From Pedobacter panaciterrae (GTDB lineage: Bacteria; Bacteroidota; Bacteroidia; Sphingobacteriales; Sphingobacteriaceae), in assembly GCF_013204795.1 (NCBI RefSeq), contig NZ_JABMKW010000017.1, forward strand, positions 248,001 to 312,000: 64,000 nucleotides of DNA, written 5' to 3'. A program made the position numbers and the translations under genes. Shown here in pieces: positions 1-8,382 of this stretch. The notes beneath the pieces were generated by a model. That model made no database searches. It saw only the letters and a list, made by a program, of their open reading frames with translations, and was not told the DNA's origin. Position 1 is the stretch's first letter. Each line of letters starts with the position of its first letter.

Positions 1-20
1 ATCCCGGCCCATACCACTAC
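1..20 (+). other. Possible tRNA 3' end / att site at window edge
   Basis: The first bases read like the end of a T-loop, a T-stem 3' strand (CCCGG) and a 7-nt acceptor strand, cut by the window edge. A tyrosine recombinase gene starts about 200 bases downstream. A tRNA 3' end next to an integrase is the classic arrangement for an integration site. The 5' part of the tRNA lies outside the window, so this is a suggestion only. Confidence 0.3.
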
Positions 21-22
21 TT

Positions 23-59
23 AGAAAAGCTCAATTTCATAACGAAATTGGGCTTTTCT
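23..59 (+). terminator. Rho-independent-like hairpin
   Basis: A 16-bp stem (AGAAAAGCTCAATTTC paired with GAAATTGGGCTTTTCT, one G-T pair) encloses a 5-nt loop. It lies just after the possible tRNA end and probably terminates that transcript. The T-tract is inside the 3' arm rather than after it. Confidence 0.55.
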
Positions 60-217
60 GCTTTAAAAGGCACATTTCCGCTCCAATTTCAATGTCAGTC
101 TATTCAGACTTAGTTTACGAGTTAAACAGGTTTTATTGTTTAATTCACCGAAAATGTTCCACAATAGTTCCACAAAAAAAAAGAACTGGAAAATTTTCGG
201 TCTAACACCCAAATCGA

Positions 218-1618
218 ATGGCAACTGTTCGACCAGTGGTCAACCCGCACCAGCAAAAAAAAGACGGGACATGGAATGTAAAAATCATTGTGACCCACAA
301 CAGAAACAAAGGGTACATTGAAACCCAACACTTTGTTGTTCAAAAGCAATTGAGAAAAGACTACACCATCAAAGATCAGTTTATCCTAAGCGCTTTGAAT
401 CCTGTACTCGATGGGTACAGAAAGAAGATCAGCGAACTTGGAGAAAAACTAAACGCTCACACCGCTAAATCGCTAACAGATTTACTGAAGAATGGCGAGC
501 TAAAGCCGGAATCAATTAATTTCATCGCTTTTGGATGGAGTGTCGTTAAGCTCATTGAGCAAAAGAAACGCAAGGGATGTCTCGGTAATTTCAAAGCCGT
601 GATGTATGGTCTTCAGGATTTTTTCAAATCCGACGTGGTCCCGATTACCGAGTTTACATCAAAAATGCTTTTTAGGTATGAGGAGCACCTTCGCATGCCC
701 AGGGTAATGATGCGGCCCGACCAATTTGGAAATATGCGACCAAGGAACTCTAATGGGGTCACTGAGGGTGGTCTACACAATCACATGAGAGATCTCAGAA
801 CGATCTTCAACGATGCTATTAAATTCTATAATGACAAGGAGCGCGGCGTAGAGATCATTAAGCTCTACCCTTTCGAAAACTATAAGCTAAAAAGCGCTCC
901 CGAGCGTGACAAACCAAAGCTAACCATTGAACAAATAAAAAAAATCAGGGATTTAAAAGTGTTGAGCTTTGAGCAGATCAGAGTGCATCAAAAAGCCATC
1001 CTCGAAAATCCGGAATATACCATGAAAGACATGGTTTATGTATTGCGGGATTCCAGAGAGCATCAGGCAATTGAATTAGGCATGCTGAGTTTCTACCTGT
1101 GCGGAATGAATGCGGTTGATCTTTATAACTTGCCTCCGGCAGATGAGGTTACGATCCATAGGTTGAACTATAATCGGTCTAAGACGAAGGACAGGAGAAA
1201 AGACCGGGCATTTATCAGCTTGCATATTCCTGACATTGCTATTCCACTTTATGTTAAGTATGCAGGAAAGCTTCAACATAAATATGCCAATTCATTGTTC
1301 TTGGATTCTGCGTTGAGTTATGGCATGCGCAAAGTTGGGGCAAAACTGGGGATTCAAAAGCTGGAGTTCTATGATTTTAGACATGCGTTTGGAGACCAGG
1401 CTAGGAATATTTGTGGTTTTAGTACAGAAGACGTAGGTAAGGCCCTTAACCACAAAGACAATGCGAATAGGATTACAGACATTTACATTGCTAAAAACTG
1501 GAATCTCTTAGATAAAATTCAAGGCGCGGTAATTGGTTTATATATCGACAAAATTGAAGATAATGGATTTTGTAATCCAACTTCATTTAGTTTTCGAAGC
1601 ACAGGCAAATACATTTAA
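218..1618 (+). CDS. Tyrosine recombinase / phage-type integrase
   Basis: A site-specific recombinase of the Bacteroidota tyrosine-integrase type, 466 residues, which is near the usual size. The N-terminus carries an arm-binding-like domain, residues about 95-215 a SAM-like core-binding domain, and the C-terminal 200 residues the catalytic domain. Visible catalytic residues are R388 in YDFRHAF, H412 in LNHKD and the nucleophile Y423 in DIYIAK. The first catalytic arginine position lies in CGMNAVDL, where the Arg is replaced, as in many Bacteroidota integrases. The start chosen is the ATG at 218; the sequence before it shows no recombinase similarity. It probably integrated an element next to the tRNA-like sequence at the window edge. 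No cargo clearly belonging to it follows. Confidence 0.9.
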   Translation: MATVRPVVNPHQQKKDGTWNVKIIVTHNRNKGYIETQHFVVQKQLRKDYTIKDQFILSALNPVLDGYRKKISELGEKLNAHTAKSLTDLLKNGELKPESINFIAFGWSVVKLIEQKKRKGCLGNFKAVMYGLQDFFKSDVVPITEFTSKMLFRYEEHLRMPRVMMRPDQFGNMRPRNSNGVTEGGLHNHMRDLRTIFNDAIKFYNDKERGVEIIKLYPFENYKLKSAPERDKPKLTIEQIKKIRDLKVLSFEQIRVHQKAILENPEYTMKDMVYVLRDSREHQAIELGMLSFYLCGMNAVDLYNLPPADEVTIHRLNYNRSKTKDRRKDRAFISLHIPDIAIPLYVKYAGKLQHKYANSLFLDSALSYGMRKVGAKLGIQKLEFYDFRHAFGDQARNICGFSTEDVGKALNHKDNANRITDIYIAKNWNLLDKIQGAVIGLYIDKIEDNGFCNPTSFSFRSTGKYI

Positions 1619-1630
1619 TAATTAATTCTA

Positions 1631-1738
1631 TTAATTGCATTTTGCAGTTCGGTTAATTTTATCTACAATTGCATCGAGAGCGTTAAATTTTGAAAGCGGT
1701 ACATGTAGCCATACAGTATCGCTTTCTATTTTTATAGG
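1631..1738 (-). pseudogene. Short coding relic, unknown family
   Basis: On the minus strand a stop-to-stop stretch of about 34 codons reads like the C-terminus of a real protein (PIKIESDTVWLHVPLSKFNA and onward to NRTAKCN), with no start codon and a stop directly before it. I do not recognise the family. It may be a truncated gene left at the edge of the integrated element. Confidence 0.3.
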
Positions 1739-2302
1739 TCAGCTGCGAAAACGATTACACTATCGACTAATCAAATGTCAGTCTCTGATGACTTCGATCC
1801 TATAGTGGTTCGAATCCCCACAAGTTCACAAACAAAGTTTCCCATATGCGAAATATTCTTGAAAATCTTTATAAGGTCTTTAGATGTTTCTAAAGGAAAT
1901 TGAAATATTTAGATAAGAAACAGGCTTCAAACTATAAAAAACCACTTTATTCCGAAATGGGGGGTCAGTTTGCGAGATGAGATGTCGTTTAAAGGTTCTT
2001 CCGCAATTTTACCTCATATAAGGGCGGCCAGGCCGGAAGACTCATAATCAATGAGCTAAAGTATTGAAAATAAGTTTTTTTTAAGCTTTATGGATATGCC
2101 AATAAATTTTTTACAACATCCTATTCGGCTATAAAGAAAATAAAAGGCATATCTCCATTAAGTATATTAAATGAAAATACAAGGCTTAGTCTTTAAAATT
2201 AACTTCTCATTGGGGATTTTACTTCAAAAGTATTAGGGCAACAATGATCAGGTTGAAACTTTTGAATAGTTCCCCGCTTGAAGTCTGGTAACATTTAGGT
2301 TT
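1739..2302. other. Non-coding, includes tRNA-like T-arm sequence
   Basis: No convincing gene. At about 1807-1820 the sequence GGTTCGAATCCCC resembles a tRNA T-arm, but the flanking stem pairs poorly and no acceptor or anticodon arm can be drawn. It could be a decayed attachment site of the nearby integrase. The rest is AT-rich with no recognisable signal. Confidence 0.3.
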
Positions 2303-3496
2303 TTAGCGCTTGATTCCGTCAGTATTATCCAACCTGGCAATAATGCCCCAACCATAGAAATAATTTGCAAGCGCTATCATTATCTCGTTTTTGCCTTTAC
2401 GCAGAGGAAGTTTAATGGTGGCGTTTTCTATAGTGCATCTTCCCTCCGGACTTTTTTGTGCGGGCGTACCAAAGTAATTTTTATCAACGTATATAATTTG
2501 ACCATTCAAGAAGAACCATACCTCGTCATTAAAGCCGAAATTTAGAATTCTTTCCTGATCCTTATCGGAATCGATTGTCGTTTTAAGCCATGTAAGTCGC
2601 CGGGCATCATTTTCTTTCAGTCCATATATTCTGGTAAGGTTAACAATTCCACGCGCTTCAGCTTTTATCGGTGACCATTTTGTATTACTATCTGGTAACT
2701 CCGAAGTAGTTAGCTTTCCATACATACTTGGCAAAGAGAATTTTATTTCTTGTCCAAAAGGAAAATCTTTCGCAGGCGCCACCATCCAATCTCTTAAATA
2801 TCTTGTGTCACCAGTGGTTGTAATATAACCAGATTCGGAACTTAGGGCCTCCGTAGCATTTGGTTTGATTGTAAAATTGGCATATATAACATTTCCCGAA
2901 AGCGAAATGCCGCCGGAGTTACGCCCACCTTCCAATTCAGGAACAATGAGCGCAGGCTTGGCCATATCATTTATATAAACCCTCATCTGTTTACCGGATA
3001 CAACCAATTTTACATGATTCCATTTATTTTGATGTATCGTGGCACCTGCCTGATACTCATCGGTCAAGTCCCAGATACTCATGCCATCTATTAAGGCCGC
3101 ATATTGCAATGTTGTTCTGGTTTCTGGTTTTACAGTCCCAAAAGAACGGATATAAAAATTCTCGCCATTTTTATGGTCTTCGGACATGCGAAAATTAATT
3201 CCCGGAAATCCCATGCCGCTAAGTTCTACATCAAATTCAATTGTACCATTGCTGAAATTGTGATTTTTTAAAAACACCTGAAATGCACCTCCATTTTTCC
3301 CCCTTATAACACGCGTATTTTTGTAGGTTATAAATTCAGTTGTAGCGGTGTCACTTTTCCAATATTCAATTTCCATTGGTATTTGAATTTCGCCGCTTGA
3401 ATCTGATTTTGTTGCCTTTATCGATTGGGCATAAATTTGGAATGAACACAAAATTCCTGATAAAAATAGAACTGATAATTTCATATTAGTCTTCAT
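2303..3496 (-). CDS. Secreted LamG/DUF1080-like carbohydrate-associated protein
   Basis: A 397-residue exported protein. Residues 1-23 form a signal peptide ending at IYAQ. Residues about 35-215 look like a concanavalin A-like jelly roll of the LamG or 3-keto-disaccharide hydrolase (DUF1080-like) kind, with phrases such as GTIEFDVEL, INFRMSEDHKN and WNHVKLVVSGKQMRVYIND. Residues about 270-390 look like a second beta-sandwich (galactose-binding-like), with FGFNDEVWFFLNG and GKNEIMIALANYFYGWG. Such proteins bind or process glycans in the periplasm or at the surface of Bacteroidota. No catalytic residues can be named. It stands alone, with no SusC/D pair nearby. Confidence 0.7.
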   Translation of the reverse strand: MKTNMKLSVLFLSGILCSFQIYAQSIKATKSDSSGEIQIPMEIEYWKSDTATTEFITYKNTRVIRGKNGGAFQVFLKNHNFSNGTIEFDVELSGMGFPGINFRMSEDHKNGENFYIRSFGTVKPETRTTLQYAALIDGMSIWDLTDEYQAGATIHQNKWNHVKLVVSGKQMRVYINDMAKPALIVPELEGGRNSGGISLSGNVIYANFTIKPNATEALSSESGYITTTGDTRYLRDWMVAPAKDFPFGQEIKFSLPSMYGKLTTSELPDSNTKWSPIKAEARGIVNLTRIYGLKENDARRLTWLKTTIDSDKDQERILNFGFNDEVWFFLNGQIIYVDKNYFGTPAQKSPEGRCTIENATIKLPLRKGKNEIMIALANYFYGWGIIARLDNTDGIKR

Positions 3497-3820
3497 GATA
3501 AAAAGATCAGGGTTAAAAGCTAACTAACTTAATGTCAGGGAAAAATAATCATTTAATTTGTGAAGGCATTGGATAGTTGAAAAAAGATCAACTGTCCAGA
3601 AGCTTCAATCAAGTTTCAATGCATATTGACTTGGAATCCCATGTGGGAAATCTAGACTTTTCCAGAACCGGTAATTCAACGCTGCACTTTTACAGAAATA
3701 GTAACCGACTATCCATTAAATTTTCCGGCCAGGCAGGTATAGGCTGTATCTTTCGGAGATAGTGTCTATCCCTTATTCCTATCTTTGAAATAAACAGGTA
3801 ATTACAAGTCCTGTCTAGCA
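3497..3820. other. Intergenic, nothing recognised
   Basis: A 324-bp spacer. A 61-codon open frame on the plus strand (3577-3762) uses a non-ATG start and resembles no family. I see no hairpin or repeat of note. Confidence 0.4.
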
Positions 3821-4405
3821 CTAAGTGGGATTCATAGCCTTAAGCAGAAGCATTTTTCCAGGGTCACTGAATTTAATGCCCTGAGTGTTTTTTTTGCCAA
3901 TGTCGCTCATCTTAGCCAGTGTTTTCTGAAGGATGCTGATCATTTTTTCTGCTGGTTGCGTTTTAATGAGTGCATCGTATTGGAATTCTAAAAACACAAG
4001 GCACAAAGCATCCTCTATTACCTGTACCTCATAATCATTTTTTATACCTTTTTTCAGTATGATTTCCTTGACGCGCTTTATAATGTCTTCGCTATAATCA
4101 ATGGAGCGAAGTATTTCTTCACACTTTTTTGAATGAAATTTCGAAAGATCACTTCTCCATTTTAAATAGCCGATCCGGCCCTCGGGGTAGGTTTTTCTTG
4201 CGATTTCCCAACGGCCAATATGTTGACATCGGGAGGCAAGCTGCAAGGCTTCACCTGCATTTGGTTCAAGTTTTAGTACCCATTGGTGGAGCTTTAACGC
4301 ATAAAAATATTCAATTGGATAAGTCTTGCCCTGATAGGTAATACTTCCGGGAGACCGCTGGTTATATTGATCAAAAAGAGTGTAGGCCTGTTGAATATTT
4401 GACAT
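3821..4405 (-). CDS. DUF4202 family protein
   Basis: A 194-residue protein with the layout of DUF4202: a conserved first block around residues 60-95 containing SRCQHIGRWEIAR, GRIGYLKWRSDL and FHSKKCEEIL, and a helical second half containing EVQVIEDALCLVFLE. The pattern of His and Asp residues is HD-domain-like, so a metal-dependent phosphohydrolase role has been considered for the family. No activity can be stated. The family is about 190 residues, so the gene looks complete. It is a single-gene unit with no operon partners. Confidence 0.8.
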   Translation of the reverse strand: MSNIQQAYTLFDQYNQRSPGSITYQGKTYPIEYFYALKLHQWVLKLEPNAGEALQLASRCQHIGRWEIARKTYPEGRIGYLKWRSDLSKFHSKKCEEILRSIDYSEDIIKRVKEIILKKGIKNDYEVQVIEDALCLVFLEFQYDALIKTQPAEKMISILQKTLAKMSDIGKKNTQGIKFSDPGKMLLLKAMNPT

Positions 4406-4644
4406 GTTTAACTGTAATTAGAATTTATTGCCAAGTGGCATTTGTTTTGGCTATCAGCTTTAACTCCATCTGTATATTTCGGAGGTAGTGATTCTTCGTT
4501 GCTTTTGGTGTCTTTTACTAAGATTGCTTTACACAAAAAGCATTAGATGTTAAATATAGACATTTAAATAATCTTTCCTATGACTGATTTTTCTCACAAG
4601 ATTTCGATTTACTAAACGGCCTGTTTAGGACCCAACCGAAGTGT

Positions 4645-5043
4645 TTACATTTCTGTCTGGTTCGGCTGGACTACGAGTAATACCTGATTGTCTTTAATTT
4701 TAAGATAGCCTTGATCAAAGCAAAAGTGATAAACATCCCCCTTTTGAGTGATATGGTAACTGGTTAGGTAATTGAAATTAAATCCCAGGCCGTTTAACTG
4801 TTGTTCGCTGACTATGGTCTTGCTCTTGGTGTTCAGCTTTCGCAAAATCTGATAGTTGTGGCTGAGGATCTTGGCTATCTTTTTAACAAACTCAGGATGC
4901 TCCCCTCGCCTCTCCATTTTCACTTTATTGTTGTAGTCAATACGACAGGCATCGTTACAAAATTTCTTATCGGTTCTGCCGTAGAGAATTTCTTCGCCGC
5001 AGTTCCGGCATTCTTTAGGAACAGGAATGACACTATTAATCAT
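4645..5043 (-). CDS. Small zinc-ribbon protein, conserved in Bacteroidota
   Basis: A 132-residue protein with an N-terminal treble-clef or zinc-ribbon knuckle pair: C12/C15 in CRNCGE and C29/C33 in FCNDACR. Basic helices follow (residues 38-75), and then a small beta-rich tail that ends in hydrophobic strands. Proteins of this type are common and uncharacterised in Pedobacter-like genomes; the zinc finger suggests nucleic-acid binding. It diverges from the DUF3276-RadC fusion at 5226 across 182 bp. Confidence 0.65.
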   Translation of the reverse strand: MINSVIPVPKECRNCGEEILYGRTDKKFCNDACRIDYNNKVKMERRGEHPEFVKKIAKILSHNYQILRKLNTKSKTIVSEQQLNGLGFNFNYLTSYHITQKGDVYHFCFDQGYLKIKDNQVLLVVQPNQTEM

Positions 5044-5225
5044 GAGCGTATTAATTAAATAGATACACCATCAAAGTTATGTAATTCAGACTGTTACCAC
5101 CAAATACCAGTCCCATTTTATCCGTGTAAAAAATAGTTACATGGATAAACACGGGTTTTATTTAAATAATTTTCGGCTACGAATTTTGCAGTTTCGAGGT
5201 TTGGACCGACTTAAATCCAAATCTT

Positions 5226-5825
5226 ATGAAAACAGGAATTTTAGAAAGCGAATATTTTGGTAACGGCAGAAGAACTTACTTTCTTGATTTTGCCAGGGCA
5301 AGTAATAACAGCAATTACATTAAGATCACCCGATCGGACAGGCAGGCGGATGGTACTTATAAAAAAAGTTCTGTCAGTATTTTCCAGGAGGATTTTCATT
5401 TTCTAATCGAAAGTTTCTCTATGCTTTTTACGAGCATGATTCACAGAGAAGCGAGATCAGATCAGAAACCTGAATTCCCTTCTTCTGCTAAAATAGAAAC
5501 CAGACCAGGGGGAATTAAAAGCTGGTCCGCTGAAATGCGTCCTCGTGAAAAGTATCTCGCTGGAGGTCCTGGGGGTTTATCAGACGCGGAATTGCTGGCA
5601 CTGCTTATTGGTTCAGGCACCACAAAACAGACCGCCGTAGATCTTGCTGCACGTATTCTAAGATCAGTGAACGGAGATTTGAATGCACTTTCAAGCTGCT
5701 CAGTGAAAAGATTGTCTAAATTTCCTGGAATAGGTGATGCAAAGGCAGTGACGATTATGGCTGCAATGGAACTGTCCAGACGGAGCAGGCAACTGTTGTT
5801 GCCTTTCAATTTAAAAGCAGGTTAA
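5226..5825 (+). CDS. DUF3276 (PUR-alpha-like) domain fused to RadC N-terminal domain
   Basis: A 199-residue two-domain protein. Residues 1-75 (ESEYFGNGRRTYFLDF, IKITRSDRQADGTYKKSSV) match the DUF3276 or PUR-alpha-like nucleic-acid-binding fold of Bacteroidota. Residues about 98-190 match the N-terminal helix-hairpin-helix region of RadC/UPF0758 (MRPREKYLAGGPGGLSDAEL, ALLIGSGTTKQTAVDLA, FPGIGDAKAVTIMAAMELSR). The JAB/MPN metalloprotease-like domain that makes up the rest of RadC, with its HxH...D metal site, is absent: the frame ends nine residues after the HhH region. The downstream kilobase is decayed DNA. Either the protein is a real two-domain DNA binder or it was truncated by the event that produced the pseudogenes next to it. 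Confidence 0.75.
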   Translation: MKTGILESEYFGNGRRTYFLDFARASNNSNYIKITRSDRQADGTYKKSSVSIFQEDFHFLIESFSMLFTSMIHREARSDQKPEFPSSAKIETRPGGIKSWSAEMRPREKYLAGGPGGLSDAELLALLIGSGTTKQTAVDLAARILRSVNGDLNALSSCSVKRLSKFPGIGDAKAVTIMAAMELSRRSRQLLLPFNLKAG

Positions 5826-6202
5826 ATGCACGATGCTCCATTTCTGCGGCCAATTAAAAGGCGGCGAATCGGAGCATTCCTTCATTCATGTGCATCGCAT
5901 AATGCCACCTTGGGACACCCTTAGGGACTTATAGCACTTCGGTGAGCTAAATGCGCTGCGTGCGCTTCCTTTTAATCATCCTGCAAAATCAATTGGCTGG
6001 CTGAAAAGAAGAATTGAAGCCCTGGTTCCGTCATTGGGCGGGCTCAGCACCATGTGAAAGTGCTTTCTTGCAGCGGATTTAAATCCATCCGGAATAGGCT
6101 ATCTTTAATATTTCATACACCGATTCTACGCTGTAGTTTTGCCAGCTGTTCCTGAGATTGTGGCTGGTTAAGGATTGCCGTGTCTTCTATGGGCCGTCAT
6201 AG
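5826..6202. other. Decayed DNA with a short coding relic
   Basis: No intact gene. Plus-strand bases of about 5938-6057 give a stop-to-stop stretch reading HFGELNALRALPFNHPAKSI and onward to GGLSTM, which looks protein-like but is unrecognised. Just after the preceding stop codon, ATGCACGATGCTCC and a loosely inverted copy (GGAGCATT...GTGCAT) could form an imperfect hairpin at about 5826-5900. I found no remains of a RadC JAB domain here. Confidence 0.35.
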
Positions 6203-6505
6203 ACTGTTTCGATTAGCCCGTATAAAATACCATCCGCCGGTGGCAGTGATTATATTGACAATGGACGGTGCTATCGTTCACTGATTCGGCAATACGACAG
6301 AAATACTGGACGGCCTCTTAAAACCACCACGTTTGACGACCAGCATAACGGAGATAAACTTAGTATGCTCAATTATGATATTCATACCGGAAATGTACTG
6401 GGATTGGGTGGAAAATTTCTGGTATTTTTTGCGAGCTTGGTTGCTGCCAGTTTGCCTGTTACAGGATGTTGCATTTAGCTCGGAAGAAAGAAAGGGAAAT
6501 ACTGA
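6203..6505 (+). pseudogene. PepSY-associated TM protein, C-terminal relic with internal stop
   Basis: In this frame the DNA encodes the C-terminus of a Bacteroidota PepSY-TM protein. Blocks typical of the family's last third are ISPYKIPSAGGSDYID, then LSMLNYDIHTGNVLGLGG, then the membrane helix KFLVFFASLVAASLPVTG, then GRKKGKY. A TAG at 6476-6478 sits where the family has a Trp after the last helix (...TGFxIW), so TGG to TAG is the likely mutation, and the true stop is the TGA at 6503. The N-terminal two thirds, including the first PepSY domains, are missing. PepSY-TM proteins usually accompany TonB-dependent siderophore receptors; none remains here. Confidence 0.75.
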
Positions 6506-6880
6506 TTTTTCGGGAATCTATGTGTGCGCATTAATTAGATCCAGTGCATGGGTGTAAGTTTGGTGTGAAAACAATTGCGGTATGCAGGTCATTTACTGAA
6601 GTTTTCAACTGGAAACCGCGAATGCGAATCATGATAAAGATGACATAAGGGAAGAAAGGAAAGCAGTTGTTCACTCTTTAAGCTACATAACCTCATTCAG
6701 AATTCCGGGCTGGCTAAACAACTCACTAAAAGTGATATAGATCATATTTATTTTCGTACCTTCTTTCCATATTTGGTTAGGATACGCTTATATAAGAATC
6801 AATAGCTGGATTAAACAAAAATTAATATGGCAATTGTTTACTGAAAATTAAATTGGGTTTAAATTTATTAATCATAGAAA
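6506..6880. other. Upstream region of the PNPOx-like gene
   Basis: A 375-bp spacer between the PepSY relic and the gene at 6881. It is AT-rich and presumably carries the promoter for that gene. I cannot fix a convincing Bacteroidota -33/-7 pair. Confidence 0.3.
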
Positions 6881-7321
6881 ATGTTAGGAGACCTTAATAA
6901 AAAAGAGCTTATTGATTTACTGGAAAGTCAGGTCATTGGCAGGATCGGTTGCCATTCCGATGGTGAAACGTATGTAGTACCGGTTAATTATGTGTACAAA
7001 AACAACGCGATCTATGCGCATTCAGGGAATGGAAAGAAAATTAAGATGATGCGTGCCAATCCAAAGGTATGCTTTCAGGTAGACCAGATCAAGGATACCT
7101 TTCGCTGGAAAAGTGCCATTCTTTGGGGAGATTTTGTTGAACTGACTGGTGAGGAACGTCAGCAGGCCATGCAGGGTATTATACACCGGATCATGCCTTT
7201 AACCAACCGGCCTTCACAAGAAACCTCGCATGGAATTAAGACTGAGGAACACACCAGCCTTGTCGTATTCAGAATCGACCTGACAAAAGCTACCGGAAAA
7301 TATGAAACCCATAACTTATGA
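6881..7321 (+). CDS. Pyridoxamine 5'-phosphate oxidase-like flavin-binding protein
   Basis: A 146-residue split-barrel FMN-binding protein of the PNPOx-like family. Typical blocks are LLESQVIGRIGCHSDGETYV, VPVNYVYKNNAIYAHSGNGKK, MMRANPKVCFQVD and WKSAILWGDFVELTGEERQQ. It resembles the NimA-type and general-stress subgroup of short flavin reductases rather than true PdxH. Substrate unknown. It is monocistronic, facing the PH-domain gene convergently. Confidence 0.85.
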   Translation: MLGDLNKKELIDLLESQVIGRIGCHSDGETYVVPVNYVYKNNAIYAHSGNGKKIKMMRANPKVCFQVDQIKDTFRWKSAILWGDFVELTGEERQQAMQGIIHRIMPLTNRPSQETSHGIKTEEHTSLVVFRIDLTKATGKYETHNL

Positions 7322-7385
7322 TCATAATTTCGTTTCACCTGTGATAGGAGAACATTTAAATGCTTCTATTTTCAAATATTTATGG

Positions 7386-7505
7386 TCATACCAGTTCCTT
7401 CAGGTCCTGTAAGGTCAAACCCTTAAATGGAATATAAACCGCATCTGTCAAAAAGGGATCAATTGCTGCCGGACTTCCCGCTTTTCTTTTTCCCGGAATA
7501 GAAAC
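7386..7505 (-). pseudogene. Orphan C-terminal coding relic
   Basis: Directly after the PH-domain gene, in the +1 frame on the same strand, about 38 codons read like a protein end: IVSIPGKRKAGSPAAIDPFL followed by TDAVYIPFKGLTLQDLKELV and a TGA. There is no start codon. It could be a lost C-terminal extension of the PH-domain protein after a frameshift, or the tail of another gene. Family unknown. Confidence 0.4.
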
Positions 7506-7885
7506 TATCCTAAAACATGGTGTGCAAGTACTTTCTGTACCTCAAAGACATTCACTGATTTATTGAATTTCTTACGGATACTTGGAATAGTTTCACTGGA
7601 TACCCAGATTTTTAATTCTGCATCCAGGTCAAAAGTACCAGCTGTTTCCACACTAAATCTGCTAATCGCTTTATATGCAATAGAAACGTACTCCGTCTTG
7701 CTTCCCGTCAATCCCTGGACATCAACAATGATCAGTCTCTTATTGGTAAAGATGAAAGTGTCCCTTATCAATTTAAAACCCATTTCAATCTCTTCATTAG
7801 CTGTAAGCAGTGTCCCGTAGTTTTTCCTTACCTCGTCCTGACTTACCGCGCCGGCATTGCCCATTAATGCTGAAAATAACCCCAT
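7505..7885 (-). CDS. PH domain-containing protein (bacterial PH, bPH_1-like)
   Basis: A 126-residue protein whose whole length is one bacterial pleckstrin-homology-like domain: GFKLIRDTFIFTNKRLIIVD is the diagnostic stretch, followed by VSIAYKAISRFSVET and ELKIWVSS. A C-terminal amphipathic helix (residues 105-126) completes the fold. It has no membrane segment or signal peptide. Function unknown. A coding relic in another frame follows directly, so the natural C-terminus may have been longer. Confidence 0.8.
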   Translation of the reverse strand: MGLFSALMGNAGAVSQDEVRKNYGTLLTANEEIEMGFKLIRDTFIFTNKRLIIVDVQGLTGSKTEYVSIAYKAISRFSVETAGTFDLDAELKIWVSSETIPSIRKKFNKSVNVFEVQKVLAHHVLG

Positions 7886-8096
7886 ATTGTATATATTTTT
7901 AACTGATTTAAGATTAGAGGAAGCAAGAGGAATAAAGTTACAGTACGTCCGATATTTTGAGTTTATTTTTCATATACCGCTGCTTGACAGGCACAATTAG
8001 AAAAGGTAAACAAGTCCTTCTAACACTTTTCGCTGAAGAACTGTTTGAGGGTTATCTGGCTTGTTTTACGATTCATTATATCATCGTATATACTGA

Positions 8097-8378
8097 TCAG
8101 TTTGAGCATCCAAACCCGAAATTTATTTTGACAGTTGAGCTGCTATCCATTACGAAATTCCCGCTCGGTAGTTTGCCCTTGGCATCGGCATACAATATCG
8201 CCGAAAAACATTAAAAAGCCATTATGCCCGCCATTGACCTTCGTAGCCTTCTACAAAAGCCTGCTCGTATTCGCATCCAGTTTGTAAACAATCGGCTTGG
8301 TAGCTGGCTGCTGCCTTGCCATATTTGTATTTGCCAGGCAGAACAGTACGGCCAATAACACTAAATATTTCTTTTCAT
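8097..8378 (-). pseudogene. Decayed small exported protein
   Basis: Downstream of the trypsin-like gene, on its strand, lies a frame with a clear signal peptide (KKYLVLLAVLFCLANTNMAR) followed by QQPATKPIVYKLDANTSRLL. The ATG at 8376-8378 is one base out of frame with it, a TAG interrupts it, and a further stretch ending YADAKGKLPSGNFVMD ... FGFGCSN reads on in the same sense. At least one frameshift and one nonsense mutation are needed to connect the parts. The family is unknown. It was probably co-transcribed with the protease. Confidence 0.5.
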
Positions 8379-8382
8379 TTTT

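Noticed and set aside
1801..1830. A possible complete tRNA gene around GGTTCGAATCCCC
   Set aside because: The T-stem pairs badly, and no acceptor, D or anticodon arm can be drawn.
6333..6557. A 74-codon open frame on the plus strand
   Set aside because: It is another frame of the PepSY-TM relic, whose own frame carries recognisable family sequence.
7957..8214. An 85-codon plus-strand frame
   Set aside because: It lies opposite the decayed exported gene and resembles no protein family.
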